47,037 bases of DNA from an uncultured Acetobacteraceae bacterium (GCA_937873095.1 CALMVI010000078.1:1-47037), one strand, 5' to 3'. Counted from the stretch's first letter, positions 1 through 8,216 are shown. Numbers and translations: made by a program. Notes: generated by a model from the sequence alone, not told the origin.

Positions 1-343
1 CCCCGCTGCCGCCCCCGCCCTGGCCGAGCGCCCTCGCATCGAAATGCAGGAACAGCGGGGAGGCCGGGCGGCCCGGCTTGCCGTCCGAGACGCGTATCTG
101 CTCGATCGGCCCGGCCGGCAGCGGCAGCGCCGCCCACACGCCCGCAGCCTCCAGCAGCGGACGCGAGCCCGCGGCGATGGCGTAGGCGCGCCCGTCGAAG
201 CTCGGGTGTTCCATCGGCGGCAGCGCGGCGCGGTCGACCACGGCCACCGACAGGCCGGCCTGGGCCAGGCGGCACGCCAGCACGCCGCCGACCGGACCCG
301 CACCCACCACGCACACATCCACACGTCGCACACCCGCCTCCAT
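1..343 (-). CDS. UbiH/VisC-family FAD-dependent hydroxylase (N-terminal part, cut by window edge)
   Basis: Only the first ~114 residues are present; the gene runs off the left edge. Near the N-terminus is the dinucleotide-binding signature of flavin monooxygenases (VVGAGPVGG, about residues 11-19), followed by the first beta-alpha-beta unit ending in VVDR and an arginine-containing stretch (DGRAYAI) typical of the UbiH/UbiF/VisC/COQ6 hydroxylases, which put hydroxyls on the ubiquinone ring using FAD, NAD(P)H and O2. The ATG at 343 places the Rossmann motif at the usual distance from the start; an in-frame ATG at 373 would add ten residues. Which ring position it hydroxylates cannot be told from this fragment. 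It is transcribed away from the PII gene. Confidence 0.8.
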   Translation of the reverse strand, partial: MEAGVRRVDVCVVGAGPVGGVLACRLAQAGLSVAVVDRAALPPMEHPSFDGRAYAIAAGSRPLLEAAGVWAALPLPAGPIEQIRVSDGKPGRPASPLFLHFDARALGQGGGGSG

Positions 344-423
344 CGATGTTCCGGGACGGCCCAGCGGGGCCATGAAGCTGCCTAAACAGTGGGCATGAAC
401 CGGCGTAGCGTGAGGGTTCGGGG

Positions 424-440
424 TCGGCACGGTTCTTGTA
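424..440 (+). promoter_or_regulatory. Candidate sigma-54 promoter upstream of the PII gene
   Basis: The stretch reads GGCAC, five bases, then TTGT, with the GG at 426-427 and the downstream GT ten bases later. This resembles the RpoN consensus (TGGCAC-N5-TTGC) with the -12 GC changed to GT. It lies about 70 bases before the PII start codon. PII genes are often RpoN/NtrC controlled, so the location is sensible, but the match is imperfect and no NtrC site was identified. Confidence 0.3.
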
Positions 441-509
441 AGCCGTCCGGCTTGGCGACCCGTCCGGCATGGCGACCGGTCAGGCGTGCGGGGGCCAGGG
501 GGTACGGAG

Positions 510-848
510 ATGAAGCTCATTATCGCTATCGTCAAACCGTTCAAGGTCGACGACGTGCGCGAGGCGTTGACCCCGCTGGGCGTGCAGGGCCTCACCGTCA
601 CCGAGGTCAAGGGCTTCGGCCGGCAGAAGGGACAGACGGAGATCTATCGCGGCGCCGAGTACCACGTCAGCTTCCTGCCGAAGGTCAGGATCGAGGTGGC
701 TGTCGCGGCCGACCAGGCGGACGCCGTCGTGGAAGCCATCATGCGGTCGGCGCAAACCGGGAAGATCGGCGACGGGAAGATCTTCGTCCTCGACCTGCAA
801 CGGGCGGTGCGCATACGCACCGGAGAGCTGGACGCCGCCGCCCTGTAA
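510..848 (+). CDS. PII nitrogen-regulatory signal protein (GlnB/GlnK family)
   Basis: This 112-aa protein matches the PII family over its whole length. It has the T-loop with the uridylylation tyrosine at Y51 (YRGAEY, residues 46-51), the B-loop TGKIGDGKIF, and the C-terminal RIRTGE motif. PII trimers bind ATP/ADP and 2-oxoglutarate and report nitrogen status to targets such as AmtB, GlnE and NtrB. The start MKLIIAIVKPFK, Ser at position 54 and the VAVAADQ strand look more like GlnK/GlnZ than GlnB, but neither amtB nor glnA is adjacent, so the paralogue cannot be named safely. ATG at 510 follows a GGAG-type ribosome site. A sigma-54-like promoter lies upstream. Confidence 0.97.
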   Translation: MKLIIAIVKPFKVDDVREALTPLGVQGLTVTEVKGFGRQKGQTEIYRGAEYHVSFLPKVRIEVAVAADQADAVVEAIMRSAQTGKIGDGKIFVLDLQRAVRIRTGELDAAAL

Positions 849-927
849 GGCGGCAGCCCTGCCCGCCCGTGTTCCTGTTGCACCCTGGAGTACTGACCGC
901 CCCAGCTAGGGCGAACAGGTTGCACAC

Positions 928-1425
928 TCATGAAGCGACGGCAAAGCGGGCGAACGCCGCCGCCACGCTCTCATACACCGGCCGCTTGAAGGCCACGGCC
1001 AGGTCCGGAAGCTCGTGCAGCGCGGCCCAGCGCCAGTCGACGAACTCCGGATGCGGATCGTGATCCAGCACGATGTCGGAGTCGGCGCCGAGGAAGCGCA
1101 GGGCGAACCATTTTTGCCGCTGTCCCCGGTAGCGGCCGCGGAACGCGCTCTGGGCGATGTCGGGCGGCAGGTCGTAGGTCAGCCAGTCCGGGTGCTCGGC
1201 CAGGATGGTCGCGGCGTCGGTGCCGATCTCCTCCTTCAGTTCGCGGAACACCGCTGCAGCGGGTTCCTCATCGCCGTCGATGCCGCCCTGGGGCATCTGC
1301 CAGCTTGCCGGGGTGCCGTCCGGCAGGTCGGCCCGGCGGCCGACGAACACCTGTCCACGGTCGTTGAACAGGGCCGCGCCGACGTTAAGTCGGTACGGGG
1401 GGAGCCGGTCCGAGGGGTTGGTCAG
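928..1425 (-). CDS. rppH: RNA pyrophosphohydrolase RppH (Nudix), apparent CTG start
   Basis: RppH removes pyrophosphate from the 5' triphosphate end of mRNA and so triggers decay. The 165-aa product has the start YRLNVGAALFN, the GRR segment and a complete Nudix box (residues 47-69: G, E53, then RELKEEIGT). It also has the WFALRF strand typical of RppH/Ap4A hydrolases. In frame before the conserved region there is no ATG, GTG or TTG. A CTG at 1425-1423 lies eight bases after AGGAG and overlaps the TGA of the upstream deacetylase (CTGA), giving a protein that begins MTNPSD. I therefore infer a translationally coupled CTG start. It is the last gene of the envelope/glycolysis run. Confidence 0.92.
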   Translation of the reverse strand: MTNPSDRLPPYRLNVGAALFNDRGQVFVGRRADLPDGTPASWQMPQGGIDGDEEPAAAVFRELKEEIGTDAATILAEHPDWLTYDLPPDIAQSAFRGRYRGQRQKWFALRFLGADSDIVLDHDPHPEFVDWRWAALHELPDLAVAFKRPVYESVAAAFARFAVAS

Positions 1426-2501
1426 GGCGGTGTCTCCTGGATGGCCGGCCGGGGCGGCGGTATGGCGGTCAGCGGCGCCAGGACAACGCCTCTCGCCGCC
1501 AGGCCGTGCGCCCAGACGGCGATCCGGTCCAGCAGGACCGGTCTCGGCGGCCCGGCCAGTCCGATGGCGGCGCCGCGCCTGACGGCGTCCTGCTCCAGCT
1601 CGGCCAGGTTGCGGTCGATCGCCTGCGCGTCGGCCGGCTGCTCGGGCGGCGAGGCACGGTCCACGATCACGTCGACCACGCGCGGCCGGCTTCGCCCAGG
1701 CGCCGTCGCCAGCGGCGCGGACGCATCTGGCCTGGCGTCGAGGTAAAGCAGGCCGCGGCGTTCGACGGTGGCGAGCATCTCGGCGAAGGCCTGGGTGCTT
1801 TCGGCGAAACGGCCGCCGTTCAACCCGTCCGACCCGCCGGTGGCGCCCACGCACCCCGCCACGCTGGACAGCGCCCAGTCCAGGTTCTGGTCGTTCTGCG
1901 CCTGGGTCGACCCCACCAGAAGCTCCCGGTTCCCCTCCTCGATCATCGGGTAGCCGGTCGGCTCCATCGGGATCGACACCAGGCACTCCCGCCCGCCGCG
2001 TCGCGCCGCCTGCGCCAGCGCCGCAGCGTCGGCCGGCAGGGCATAGGCAGAGAAGGCCAGGTCGATCGCCGATGGCAGCGTGCGTATCGCCTGCTCGGTC
2101 AACTGACGATCCAGCCCAGCGCCGTCCAGCACAAGCGCCACGCGCGGGTGGCGCTCCGCCGGATCGAAGGCGGCGGCGTAGAGCGCGGCAGCGTGTCCGG
2201 TACCTGCGATCCTGGGCAGCATGCGGTCGGGCAGATATCCGCTCGGCTCCAGCAACGCCGGATCAGGGTCTGGTATGGCGGCGGTGTTCAACGGCAGCAT
2301 CGGCGCGGGCAGCGCCGCGCTGGGCGGCACGCTCGCCGGCCGCGCTTTCGGCAGCGCTGGGCGCGTCGGTTGCGATCCGGCGCGCGCGGGCTGCGAAGAC
2401 ATCTGTGCTGCCGGCCCCAGTATCTGCAGCCACGTGCCCCCGATCGCCAGGCTGGCCAGGATGACCGCCCAGAAGATGCCGAGCGGGCGGAAGCTGGTCA
2501 T
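1422..2501 (-). CDS. Divergent polysaccharide deacetylase (YibQ family)
   Basis: A 359-aa protein with one N-terminal membrane segment (residues ~7-29), a proline/alanine-rich linker to ~residue 90, then a catalytic-fold domain starting with RVALVLDGAGL. Recognisable parts of the divergent polysaccharide deacetylase family include LPSAIDLAFSAYA, SIPMEPTGYP, the LDWALSSVAG..GATGG segment and a late LLYLDARPD strand. The family is a NodB-like fold lacking the usual metal-binding pattern, found beside ctpA and envC in many proteobacteria; its substrate is not established, presumably an envelope glycan. It follows ctpA and overlaps the rppH start by four bases. Confidence 0.88.
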   Translation of the reverse strand: MTSFRPLGIFWAVILASLAIGGTWLQILGPAAQMSSQPARAGSQPTRPALPKARPASVPPSAALPAPMLPLNTAAIPDPDPALLEPSGYLPDRMLPRIAGTGHAAALYAAAFDPAERHPRVALVLDGAGLDRQLTEQAIRTLPSAIDLAFSAYALPADAAALAQAARRGGRECLVSIPMEPTGYPMIEEGNRELLVGSTQAQNDQNLDWALSSVAGCVGATGGSDGLNGGRFAESTQAFAEMLATVERRGLLYLDARPDASAPLATAPGRSRPRVVDVIVDRASPPEQPADAQAIDRNLAELEQDAVRRGAAIGLAGPPRPVLLDRIAVWAHGLAARGVVLAPLTAIPPPRPAIQETPP

Positions 2502-2556
2502 GATCCAGTTTGGTCACGGCCCGGGGCGTCGCGCGACGGCCCCGGATGCGGGCAGG

Positions 2557-2661
2557 CTAGAGCATGTTCCGTTCACTTGCGTTCACTCCACAGGCTCTAG
2601 CTCGTTGTTGCGAGCATCTTCACCCGATCAGACGATTCCGTCTGATCGGGTGCTGCTCTAG
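2557..2661. repeat. Intergenic palindromic repeat bounded by CTAGAGCA/TGCTCTAG
   Basis: The element lies between ctpA and the deacetylase gene. Its ends form an exact 8-bp inverted repeat (2557-2564 and 2654-2661). Inside is a perfect 14-bp stem with a four-base loop (2621-2634 / 2639-2652). Related ends or hairpins occur at 11166, 25700 and 29332, so it belongs to a dispersed repeat family. It may also act as a transcript-processing or attenuating hairpin inside the operon. Confidence 0.75.
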
Positions 2662-2714
2662 GACCAGCCAAGCACGGGCCCGCCCCGCCCCGGACCAGTT
2701 GCATCGAGACAACC

Positions 2715-4103
2715 CTATTTTGCGGCGTGGCGCTGAGCGGCCATGTCCTTCACAACGATGATGCCCTGTTGAAGTTGATAATCGGTGTCCGGCTTGGCCA
2801 GGTCGAATTTCGGCCAGTTCGCCGGCGGCTTGGCCTCGATCTGCTTGGCCTGCGCGGGAATATCGTCGCGCGGCGCGGGCGGCTTGGTGGGTGCGGAGCC
2901 GCCCTCGTTCTTCAGCGCGTGGTTGAGGTCCGCCTCGCGGTCCGGCAGGTAGTGGATCTCGTCCTCCCGGCTTTCCGCGACAGGAACGTCGGGCGCGATC
3001 CCCAGGCCCTGGATGGAGCGGCCGGACGGCGTGTAATAGCGCGCCGTCGTCAGGCGGATCGCCCCGTCATTGCCCATCGCCATGACGGTCTGCACCGAGC
3101 CCTTGCCGAAGCTGCGGGTGCCCACGATCACCGCGCGGCGATGGTCCTGCAGCGCGCCCGCCACGATCTCGCTGGCCGATGCCGAGCCGCCGTTGATCAG
3201 CACCACCAGCGGCAGCCCGTCCGTCAGGTCCGACCCCTTGGCGTCCCAGCGCTGGCTGTCCTCGGGATGCCGTGCCCGCGTGCTGACGATCTCGCCGTCC
3301 GGGATGAAGTCCTCGCAGACGTCCACCGCCTGGTCGAGCAGCCCGCCCGGGTTGTTGCGCAGGTCGAACACGACACCCCGCAGGTTGCCGTGGCTCTGCT
3401 CCTTCAGCTTGGCGACCGCTTCGCGCAGCTTGGTGTCGCTCTCCTCGTTGAAGCTCGTCATCCTGATGTAGCCCACATCGCCGTAGAGCGCCGACTTGAC
3501 CACCTGGATGTGGATCACCTCGCGCGTCATCGTCACGTCGATGGGCTTGTCGATGTGCTCGCGCTTGACGTTCAGCGTGATCGTGGTGCCGGCGTCGCCC
3601 TTCATCTGGTCCACCGCCTCGTTCAGCGAGAGGCCTTCGACCGACTTGCCGTTGAGCGACAGGATCAGGTCGCCGGCCTTCATCCCGGCGCGCGCGGCCG
3701 GCGTGTCGTCGATCGGGCTGATCACCTTCACCAACCCCTCGTCGGACGTGACCTCCAGCCCCAGGCCGCCGTATTTGCCCGTGGTGACGACCTGCATGTC
3801 CTTGTACTGCTTGGCATTCATGTAGCTGCTATGCGGATCGAGCCCGGTCAGCATGCCGTTCAGCGCGTTGTCGACCAGCTCGCGATCCTTGACCGGGGCC
3901 ACGTAGTCCGCGCGCACCTTCTCGAACACCTCGCCGAACAGGTTGAGCAGGTGGTAGGTGTCCTGCGGTCCGTCCGCCGCGCCGACCGTGTCGTCCGCAT
4001 AGGCGCGCGGCAGATGCAGGTGCGGCACGGTGCGCAGGACGGGGCCCGCGACGATGCCGGCCGCGAATGCCGCTCCGAGCAGGAGACTGTTGCGAAGTTT
4101 CAT
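2715..4103 (-). CDS. ctpA: Carboxy-terminal processing peptidase CtpA (S41 family)
   Basis: A 462-aa periplasmic serine peptidase that cleaves C-terminal tails of envelope proteins, often peptidoglycan hydrolases or their regulators. The start at 4103 follows AAGGA at good spacing and gives a signal/anchor segment (residues ~5-25). A PDZ domain spans ~105-185 (GGLGLEV, AGMKAGDLILSLNG). The S41 catalytic dyad is visible as S309 (NGGSASASE) and K334 (SFGKGSVQ), 25 residues apart as expected. The tail after ~400 is proline/alanine rich. It sits between a 49-aa membrane protein and the deacetylase gene on the same strand. Confidence 0.96.
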   Translation of the reverse strand: MKLRNSLLLGAAFAAGIVAGPVLRTVPHLHLPRAYADDTVGAADGPQDTYHLLNLFGEVFEKVRADYVAPVKDRELVDNALNGMLTGLDPHSSYMNAKQYKDMQVVTTGKYGGLGLEVTSDEGLVKVISPIDDTPAARAGMKAGDLILSLNGKSVEGLSLNEAVDQMKGDAGTTITLNVKREHIDKPIDVTMTREVIHIQVVKSALYGDVGYIRMTSFNEESDTKLREAVAKLKEQSHGNLRGVVFDLRNNPGGLLDQAVDVCEDFIPDGEIVSTRARHPEDSQRWDAKGSDLTDGLPLVVLINGGSASASEIVAGALQDHRRAVIVGTRSFGKGSVQTVMAMGNDGAIRLTTARYYTPSGRSIQGLGIAPDVPVAESREDEIHYLPDREADLNHALKNEGGSAPTKPPAPRDDIPAQAKQIEAKPPANWPKFDLAKPDTDYQLQQGIIVVKDMAAQRHAAK

Positions 4104-4264
4104 GGGCCAGGTCCTTGCATCGTCGAATGGCGTTCGTCTGTTGGGCCTCTGCGCCAGATGGGACGCTATCGCCACAGCGGAAGTTCATCTAAGCGCAGTG
4201 CCGCAACTCTAAAGCGCGTTCAGGCCGATGGTAAACGTCAGGCGGGTGCCGCGCATGCGCCGGC

Positions 4265-4414
4265 TCAGATCTTGCCGATCATGCCGTCCCAGACCGCCTT
4301 GCTGCCCCGCGGGTCCCCGGACGCTCCGCCCGGCTTGCTGCCCCATTTGTGCCATTGATAGCCGGCCTGGAACATCAGGAAGGAGTAGCACAGGAACACG
4401 ATGACGCTTGCCAA
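4265..4414 (-). CDS. 49-aa single-pass membrane protein, TTG start
   Basis: A short reading frame starts at a TTG preceded by GGGAGG at six bases, a near-ideal ribosome site, and ends at TGA 4265. The product begins MASVIVFLCYSFLMFQAG, a hydrophobic segment, followed by YQWHKWG and a glycine-rich linker to a final DGMIGKI. It fits between gpmI (27 bases upstream) and ctpA (about 160 bases downstream) on the same strand, so it is likely co-transcribed. In many alphaproteobacteria this position between gpmI and ctpA is held by the M23 peptidase gene envC, which is absent here. No function can be assigned. Confidence 0.7.
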   Translation of the reverse strand: MASVIVFLCYSFLMFQAGYQWHKWGSKPGGASGDPRGSKAVWDGMIGKI

Positions 4415-4441
4415 GGTCGGCCTCCCAAGAACAGTTACAGG

Positions 4442-6007
4442 CTAGACCATGCCCGGTCCGGGTGGAACGCCCGGAGGGTCAAACGCCGCTGTCCGCTCGT
4501 CCAGCAGCGGCTTGCCCGTCATCTCCTCCGGCTGGGCGATGCCCATCAGTGCCAGCAGCGTCGGCGCCAGGTCGGCCAGCCGGCCGTCATGCAGGGGCCG
4601 TCCCGGCCCGCCCGCCAGCAGCACCGGCACCGGGTTGGTCGTGTGTGCGGTGTGCGGGCCGCCGGTCGAGGGGTCGCGCATCAACTCGGCGTTGCCGTGA
4701 TCGGCCGTCACCAGCAGCGCGCCGCCGGCCCGCCCGATGGCGTCGGCGATCCGGCCGAGCCCGTGATCCACCGCTTCCACCGCGCGTATCGCCGCCGTCA
4801 GCACCCCCGTATGGCCCACCATGTCGGGGTTGGCGTAGTTCATCACGATCAGGTCGTAGCGTGCCGCATCGATGGCCTCCACCGCGCGGTCGGTCAGTTC
4901 GGCGGCGCTCATTTCGGGCTGCAGGTCGTAGGTCGCCACCTTGGGGCTCGGCACCATGACCCGGTCCTCGCCGGGGTACGGCGCTTCCTGGCCGCCGTTG
5001 AGGAAGTAGGTGACGTGCGGGTATTTCTCCGTCTCCGCCAGGCGCAGCTGCGTCCTGCCGGATGCCGAGACGACCTCGCCCAGGATGTGGGTCAGCGGCG
5101 CCGGCGGGAACAGCGCCCCCATCACGTGCGCCAACTCGTCGCCGTAGCGGGTCATCCCGGCAGCGGCGGCAAACGCGGTCGTGGACGAGCGTGGGAAGCC
5201 GGCGAACGCCGGGTCGGCCAGTGCCGCCAGGATCTCGCGCACCCGGTCGGCGCGAAAGTTGAAGCACAGCAGCACGTCGCCGTCGCGCATGCCCTGGTAG
5301 GGCCCGATCACCGAGGGGTCGATGAACTCGTCGCTCACGTCCTGGGCATAGGCGGCGCGAACCGCCTCGGCGGCCGTCGCGTAGCGGTCGGCATCGGCAA
5401 TCGCCATCGCGCGCCAGGCACGCGCCACACGCTCCCACCGGTGGTCGCGGTCCATCGCGTAGTAGCGGCCGCACACCGTCGCGATGGCCGCGCCCGCAGG
5501 CAACGCCGCCTCCAGTGCCGCCAGACACGCAGCGCCGGACCGCGGCGCGGTGTCCCGCCCGTCGGTCACCGCGTGGACCGCCACCGGCACGCCCGCCTCG
5601 GCCACGATCCGGGCGAGGGCGACGGCGTGGTCCTGGTGCGCGTGCACGCCGCCATCCGACACGAGGCCCATCAGGTGACAGGCGCCGCCGCGGAGCTGCG
5701 CGGCCGCGATCAGCTCCGTCAGCGCAGGCGCCTGCGCCAGGCTGCCGTCGCGTACGGCCCAGCCGATCCGCGCCAGCTCCTGACGCACCACGCGGCCGGC
5801 GCCGATGTTGAGGTGGCCCACTTCGGAATTGCCCATCTGGCCGTCCGGCAGCCCGACCTCGCCGCCATCGGTGCGCAGCAGCGCGTGCGGGCAGCCGGCC
5901 CAGAGCCGGTCGAAATTGGGCGTGTCCGCCAGTGCGACGGCGTTGTCGGACGCCTCTCCGCGCCAGCCGAAACCGTCGAGTATCAGCAGCATGACAGGGC
6001 GGGGCAT
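4442..6007 (-). CDS. gpmI: 2,3-bisphosphoglycerate-independent phosphoglycerate mutase
   Basis: GpmI interconverts 3- and 2-phosphoglycerate in glycolysis using two Mn ions and a phosphoserine intermediate. The 521-aa length is usual. The alkaline-phosphatase-superfamily metal site begins with D11 (ILDGFG), the nucleophile is S61 in QMGNSEVGHLNIGAG, and the second metal cluster appears as NYANPDMVGHTG and TADHGNAE near residues ~400-445. The start at 6007 is 22 bases after the stop of the lytic transglycosylase gene, and the small membrane-protein gene follows, so it is probably read as part of this run. Confidence 0.97.
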   Translation of the reverse strand: MPRPVMLLILDGFGWRGEASDNAVALADTPNFDRLWAGCPHALLRTDGGEVGLPDGQMGNSEVGHLNIGAGRVVRQELARIGWAVRDGSLAQAPALTELIAAAQLRGGACHLMGLVSDGGVHAHQDHAVALARIVAEAGVPVAVHAVTDGRDTAPRSGAACLAALEAALPAGAAIATVCGRYYAMDRDHRWERVARAWRAMAIADADRYATAAEAVRAAYAQDVSDEFIDPSVIGPYQGMRDGDVLLCFNFRADRVREILAALADPAFAGFPRSSTTAFAAAAGMTRYGDELAHVMGALFPPAPLTHILGEVVSASGRTQLRLAETEKYPHVTYFLNGGQEAPYPGEDRVMVPSPKVATYDLQPEMSAAELTDRAVEAIDAARYDLIVMNYANPDMVGHTGVLTAAIRAVEAVDHGLGRIADAIGRAGGALLVTADHGNAELMRDPSTGGPHTAHTTNPVPVLLAGGPGRPLHDGRLADLAPTLLALMGIAQPEEMTGKPLLDERTAAFDPPGVPPGPGMV

Positions 6008-6029
6008 CGTCAGGAACGGCTTTCATTAG

Positions 6030-6779
6030 CTAGTCGTCGGCGTCGCTAATCGATTGGCGGGGGTTTGGGAACGGGCCGTAGCGGCGCTGGTGGGACAGGA
6101 AGCGCTCGTTCAGCAGGCGGTACTGGTCCGACATCATGCGGTGCGGGCGGACGCTGGCCATCAGCTCGTGCTCGGTGGCCAGCACCGGGCGCAGCCTGGC
6201 CTGGGCGGCCAGCGCCGGGACGATGGCGATGACGTAGGGGTCGGGCACAAGCGGCTGCGCTGCCTGCGGCGGGACCTCCGCCGCCAGCGCAGTGTCGGCG
6301 AGCGTGCGGCCGGCGAGCGCGCTGCCAATGCCGCCGAGCCAGGCGACCGCCCGGGCGCAGTAGCGCGCCGAGAGCGGGGTCATCACCGCCTGGCCGAGCC
6401 CGGCCCGGTATTTCGTCAGCGACCGGCAGACATCTCCCCCGGCCAGCGCCCAGGCGCGCGCGAGGTAGCGCACGCCCAGCCGTATGTTGGTCGCCGGATC
6501 GGCCAACTCGGCCGCGGTGCCGAAGAAGCCGAGCTGCCGAGCCGTCGCCGGCATGACCTGCATGATGCCGATCTCGCCCGAACTGCCGACGGCGTCTGGC
6601 CGGTAGCCCGTCTCCACCATCGCCACCGCATCGGCCAGCTCCGGCGGCAGCCCCGCGGCCTTGGACTCCCGCAGCACGATCGGCAGGTAGAGCGCCCGCC
6701 CCCCAACCTCGCCGGGCATGGTGACCGCCCGCGCGCCCGATGCGAGCGTCATCAGGGCCAGGATGAGAGCAGCGCGCAT
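6030..6779 (-). CDS. Lytic transglycosylase, SLT domain, exported
   Basis: A 249-aa protein with an N-terminal signal peptide (MRAALILALMTLASGARA) and a goose-lysozyme-like SLT domain. The catalytic glutamate is E56 (VAMVETGYRP), followed by the family motifs GEIGIMQVMPAT (~68-79) and NIRLGVRYLARA. Such enzymes cut the glycan strand of peptidoglycan to give 1,6-anhydro ends. The C-terminal ~100 residues are not a domain I recognise. It is the first gene of the minus-strand run leading to gpmI, ctpA and rppH, and its start lies divergent to the aminotransferase gene at 6942. Confidence 0.9.
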   Translation of the reverse strand: MRAALILALMTLASGARAVTMPGEVGGRALYLPIVLRESKAAGLPPELADAVAMVETGYRPDAVGSSGEIGIMQVMPATARQLGFFGTAAELADPATNIRLGVRYLARAWALAGGDVCRSLTKYRAGLGQAVMTPLSARYCARAVAWLGGIGSALAGRTLADTALAAEVPPQAAQPLVPDPYVIAIVPALAAQARLRPVLATEHELMASVRPHRMMSDQYRLLNERFLSHQRRYGPFPNPRQSISDADD

Positions 6780-6941
6780 GCGCGCCAGTATCGCGCGCAG
6801 TCGTCAAGGCGGGGTTACCGGGGTGGAGAGCAGCGGCCGCGTCTGGTAGGCTCCTGCCTCGGGCGAGCACGGCCCTCAACCGGCGCCTATCGTTTGTCAC
6901 CCGCCCGGACCGCCTGACCGGGGCAGAATCAGGAGCGCCCC

Positions 6942-8216
6942 ATGGGCAACATCGACCTGCTCGCCCGCCGCACCGCGGCGGTTCCGCGGGCCCTGAGCCA
7001 CGCCACCCCGGTCTATGCGCACCGCGCGCGCAACAGCGAGGTGTGGGACGTGGAAGGCCGGCGCTACGTCGACTTCGCCGGCGGCATCGCGGTGCTCAAC
7101 ACCGGCCATTGCCACCCGCGCGTGATCGCGGCGGCGACCGAGCAGATGGGACGGTTCACCCACACCTGCGTGCAGGTGCTGGCCTACGAACCCTACGTGG
7201 CGCTCGCCGAACGGCTGAACGCGCTGGCGCCGTTCGAGGGTCCGGCGCGCACCATCTTCTTCACCACCGGCGCCGAGGCGGTGGAGAACAGCATCAAGAT
7301 CGCGCGCGCGGCCACCGGGCGCAGCGGCGTCATCGCGTTCGCCGGCAGCTTTCACGGCCGCACCATCATGACCAGCGCGCTAACTGGCAAGACGCTCCCC
7401 TACAAGCGCGGTTTCGGTCCGTTCCCTGCCGAGATCTACCACCTGCCGTTCCCGATCGAGCACCACAACGTGACCGTGGCCGAAAGCCTCAAGGCGCTGG
7501 AATTCCTGTTCCGTGCCGATATCGAGCCGAGCCGGGTGGCCGCCATCATCGTCGAGCCCGTGCAGGGCGAGGGCGGCTTCTACGAGGCGCCGCACGAGCT
7601 GCTGGTCGCCCTGCGGCGGGTGTGCGACCAGCACGGCATACTGCTCATCGCCGACGAGGTGCAGTCAGGTTTCGCACGGACAGGACGCATGTTCGGCATC
7701 GAGCACAGCGGCGTGCAGCCCGACCTCGTCACCGTCGCCAAGTCGCTCGCCGGCGGCTTCCCGCTCTCGGGCGTGATCGGGCGTGACGCGATCATGCAGG
7801 CGGCCGAACCGGGCGGGCTGGGCGGCACCTATGCCGGCAACCCTGTCGCCTGCGCCGCAGCGCTCGCCGTGCTGGACGTCATCGAGGACGAGCGGCTGAT
7901 GCAGCGGGCGACCACGATAGGCGACCGCATCAAGGCGCGCGTGCACCAGATCGCCGACCGCAATGACACCCTGCCGATCGGCGCGATACGCGGCCCCGGC
8001 GCCATGGTGGGGTTCGAGATTTTCCGCGAGCGCGGCGGCACCGAACCCGACCCGGAGGCCACCCGGCGGGTCACGGCCCGCGCGCTCGAGCACGGGCTGG
8101 TGCTGCTGTCCTGCGGCGTGTTCGGCAACGTCATCCGCGTGCTGGTTCCGCTGACGGTGCAGGACGAGGTGCTCGAGGAGGGTTTGGGCATGCTGGAGCG
8201 GGCGCTGCAGGTATAG
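6942..8216 (+). CDS. gabT: 4-aminobutyrate-type class III aminotransferase (GabT-like)
   Basis: A 424-aa PLP enzyme of the class III omega-aminotransferases. The cofactor loop TTGAEAVENSIKIAR (~108-122), FHGRT (138-141), the aspartate in IADEVQSGFARTG (~236-248) and the Schiff-base lysine K267 (TVAKSLAGGFPLSG) are present and match GABA/5-aminovalerate aminotransferases closely. Such enzymes move the amino group of 4-aminobutyrate to 2-oxoglutarate, giving succinic semialdehyde and glutamate. The ATG follows AGGAG at good spacing. No succinate-semialdehyde dehydrogenase gene is next to it, so the true substrate (GABA, aminovalerate or another omega-amino acid) is inferred from sequence only. 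Confidence 0.93.
   Translation: MGNIDLLARRTAAVPRALSHATPVYAHRARNSEVWDVEGRRYVDFAGGIAVLNTGHCHPRVIAAATEQMGRFTHTCVQVLAYEPYVALAERLNALAPFEGPARTIFFTTGAEAVENSIKIARAATGRSGVIAFAGSFHGRTIMTSALTGKTLPYKRGFGPFPAEIYHLPFPIEHHNVTVAESLKALEFLFRADIEPSRVAAIIVEPVQGEGGFYEAPHELLVALRRVCDQHGILLIADEVQSGFARTGRMFGIEHSGVQPDLVTVAKSLAGGFPLSGVIGRDAIMQAAEPGGLGGTYAGNPVACAAALAVLDVIEDERLMQRATTIGDRIKARVHQIADRNDTLPIGAIRGPGAMVGFEIFRERGGTEPDPEATRRVTARALEHGLVLLSCGVFGNVIRVLVPLTVQDEVLEEGLGMLERALQV

Noticed and set aside
2727-4358. Long open frame on the plus strand opposite ctpA (543 codons)
   Set aside because: It is antisense to a clear S41 peptidase, is rich in Arg/His/Val as expected of a mirror frame in high-GC DNA, and has no family features.
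4349-6049. Long open frame on the plus strand opposite gpmI (566 codons)
   Set aside because: Shadow of the gpmI codon pattern; Arg/His/Gln-rich with no motifs.
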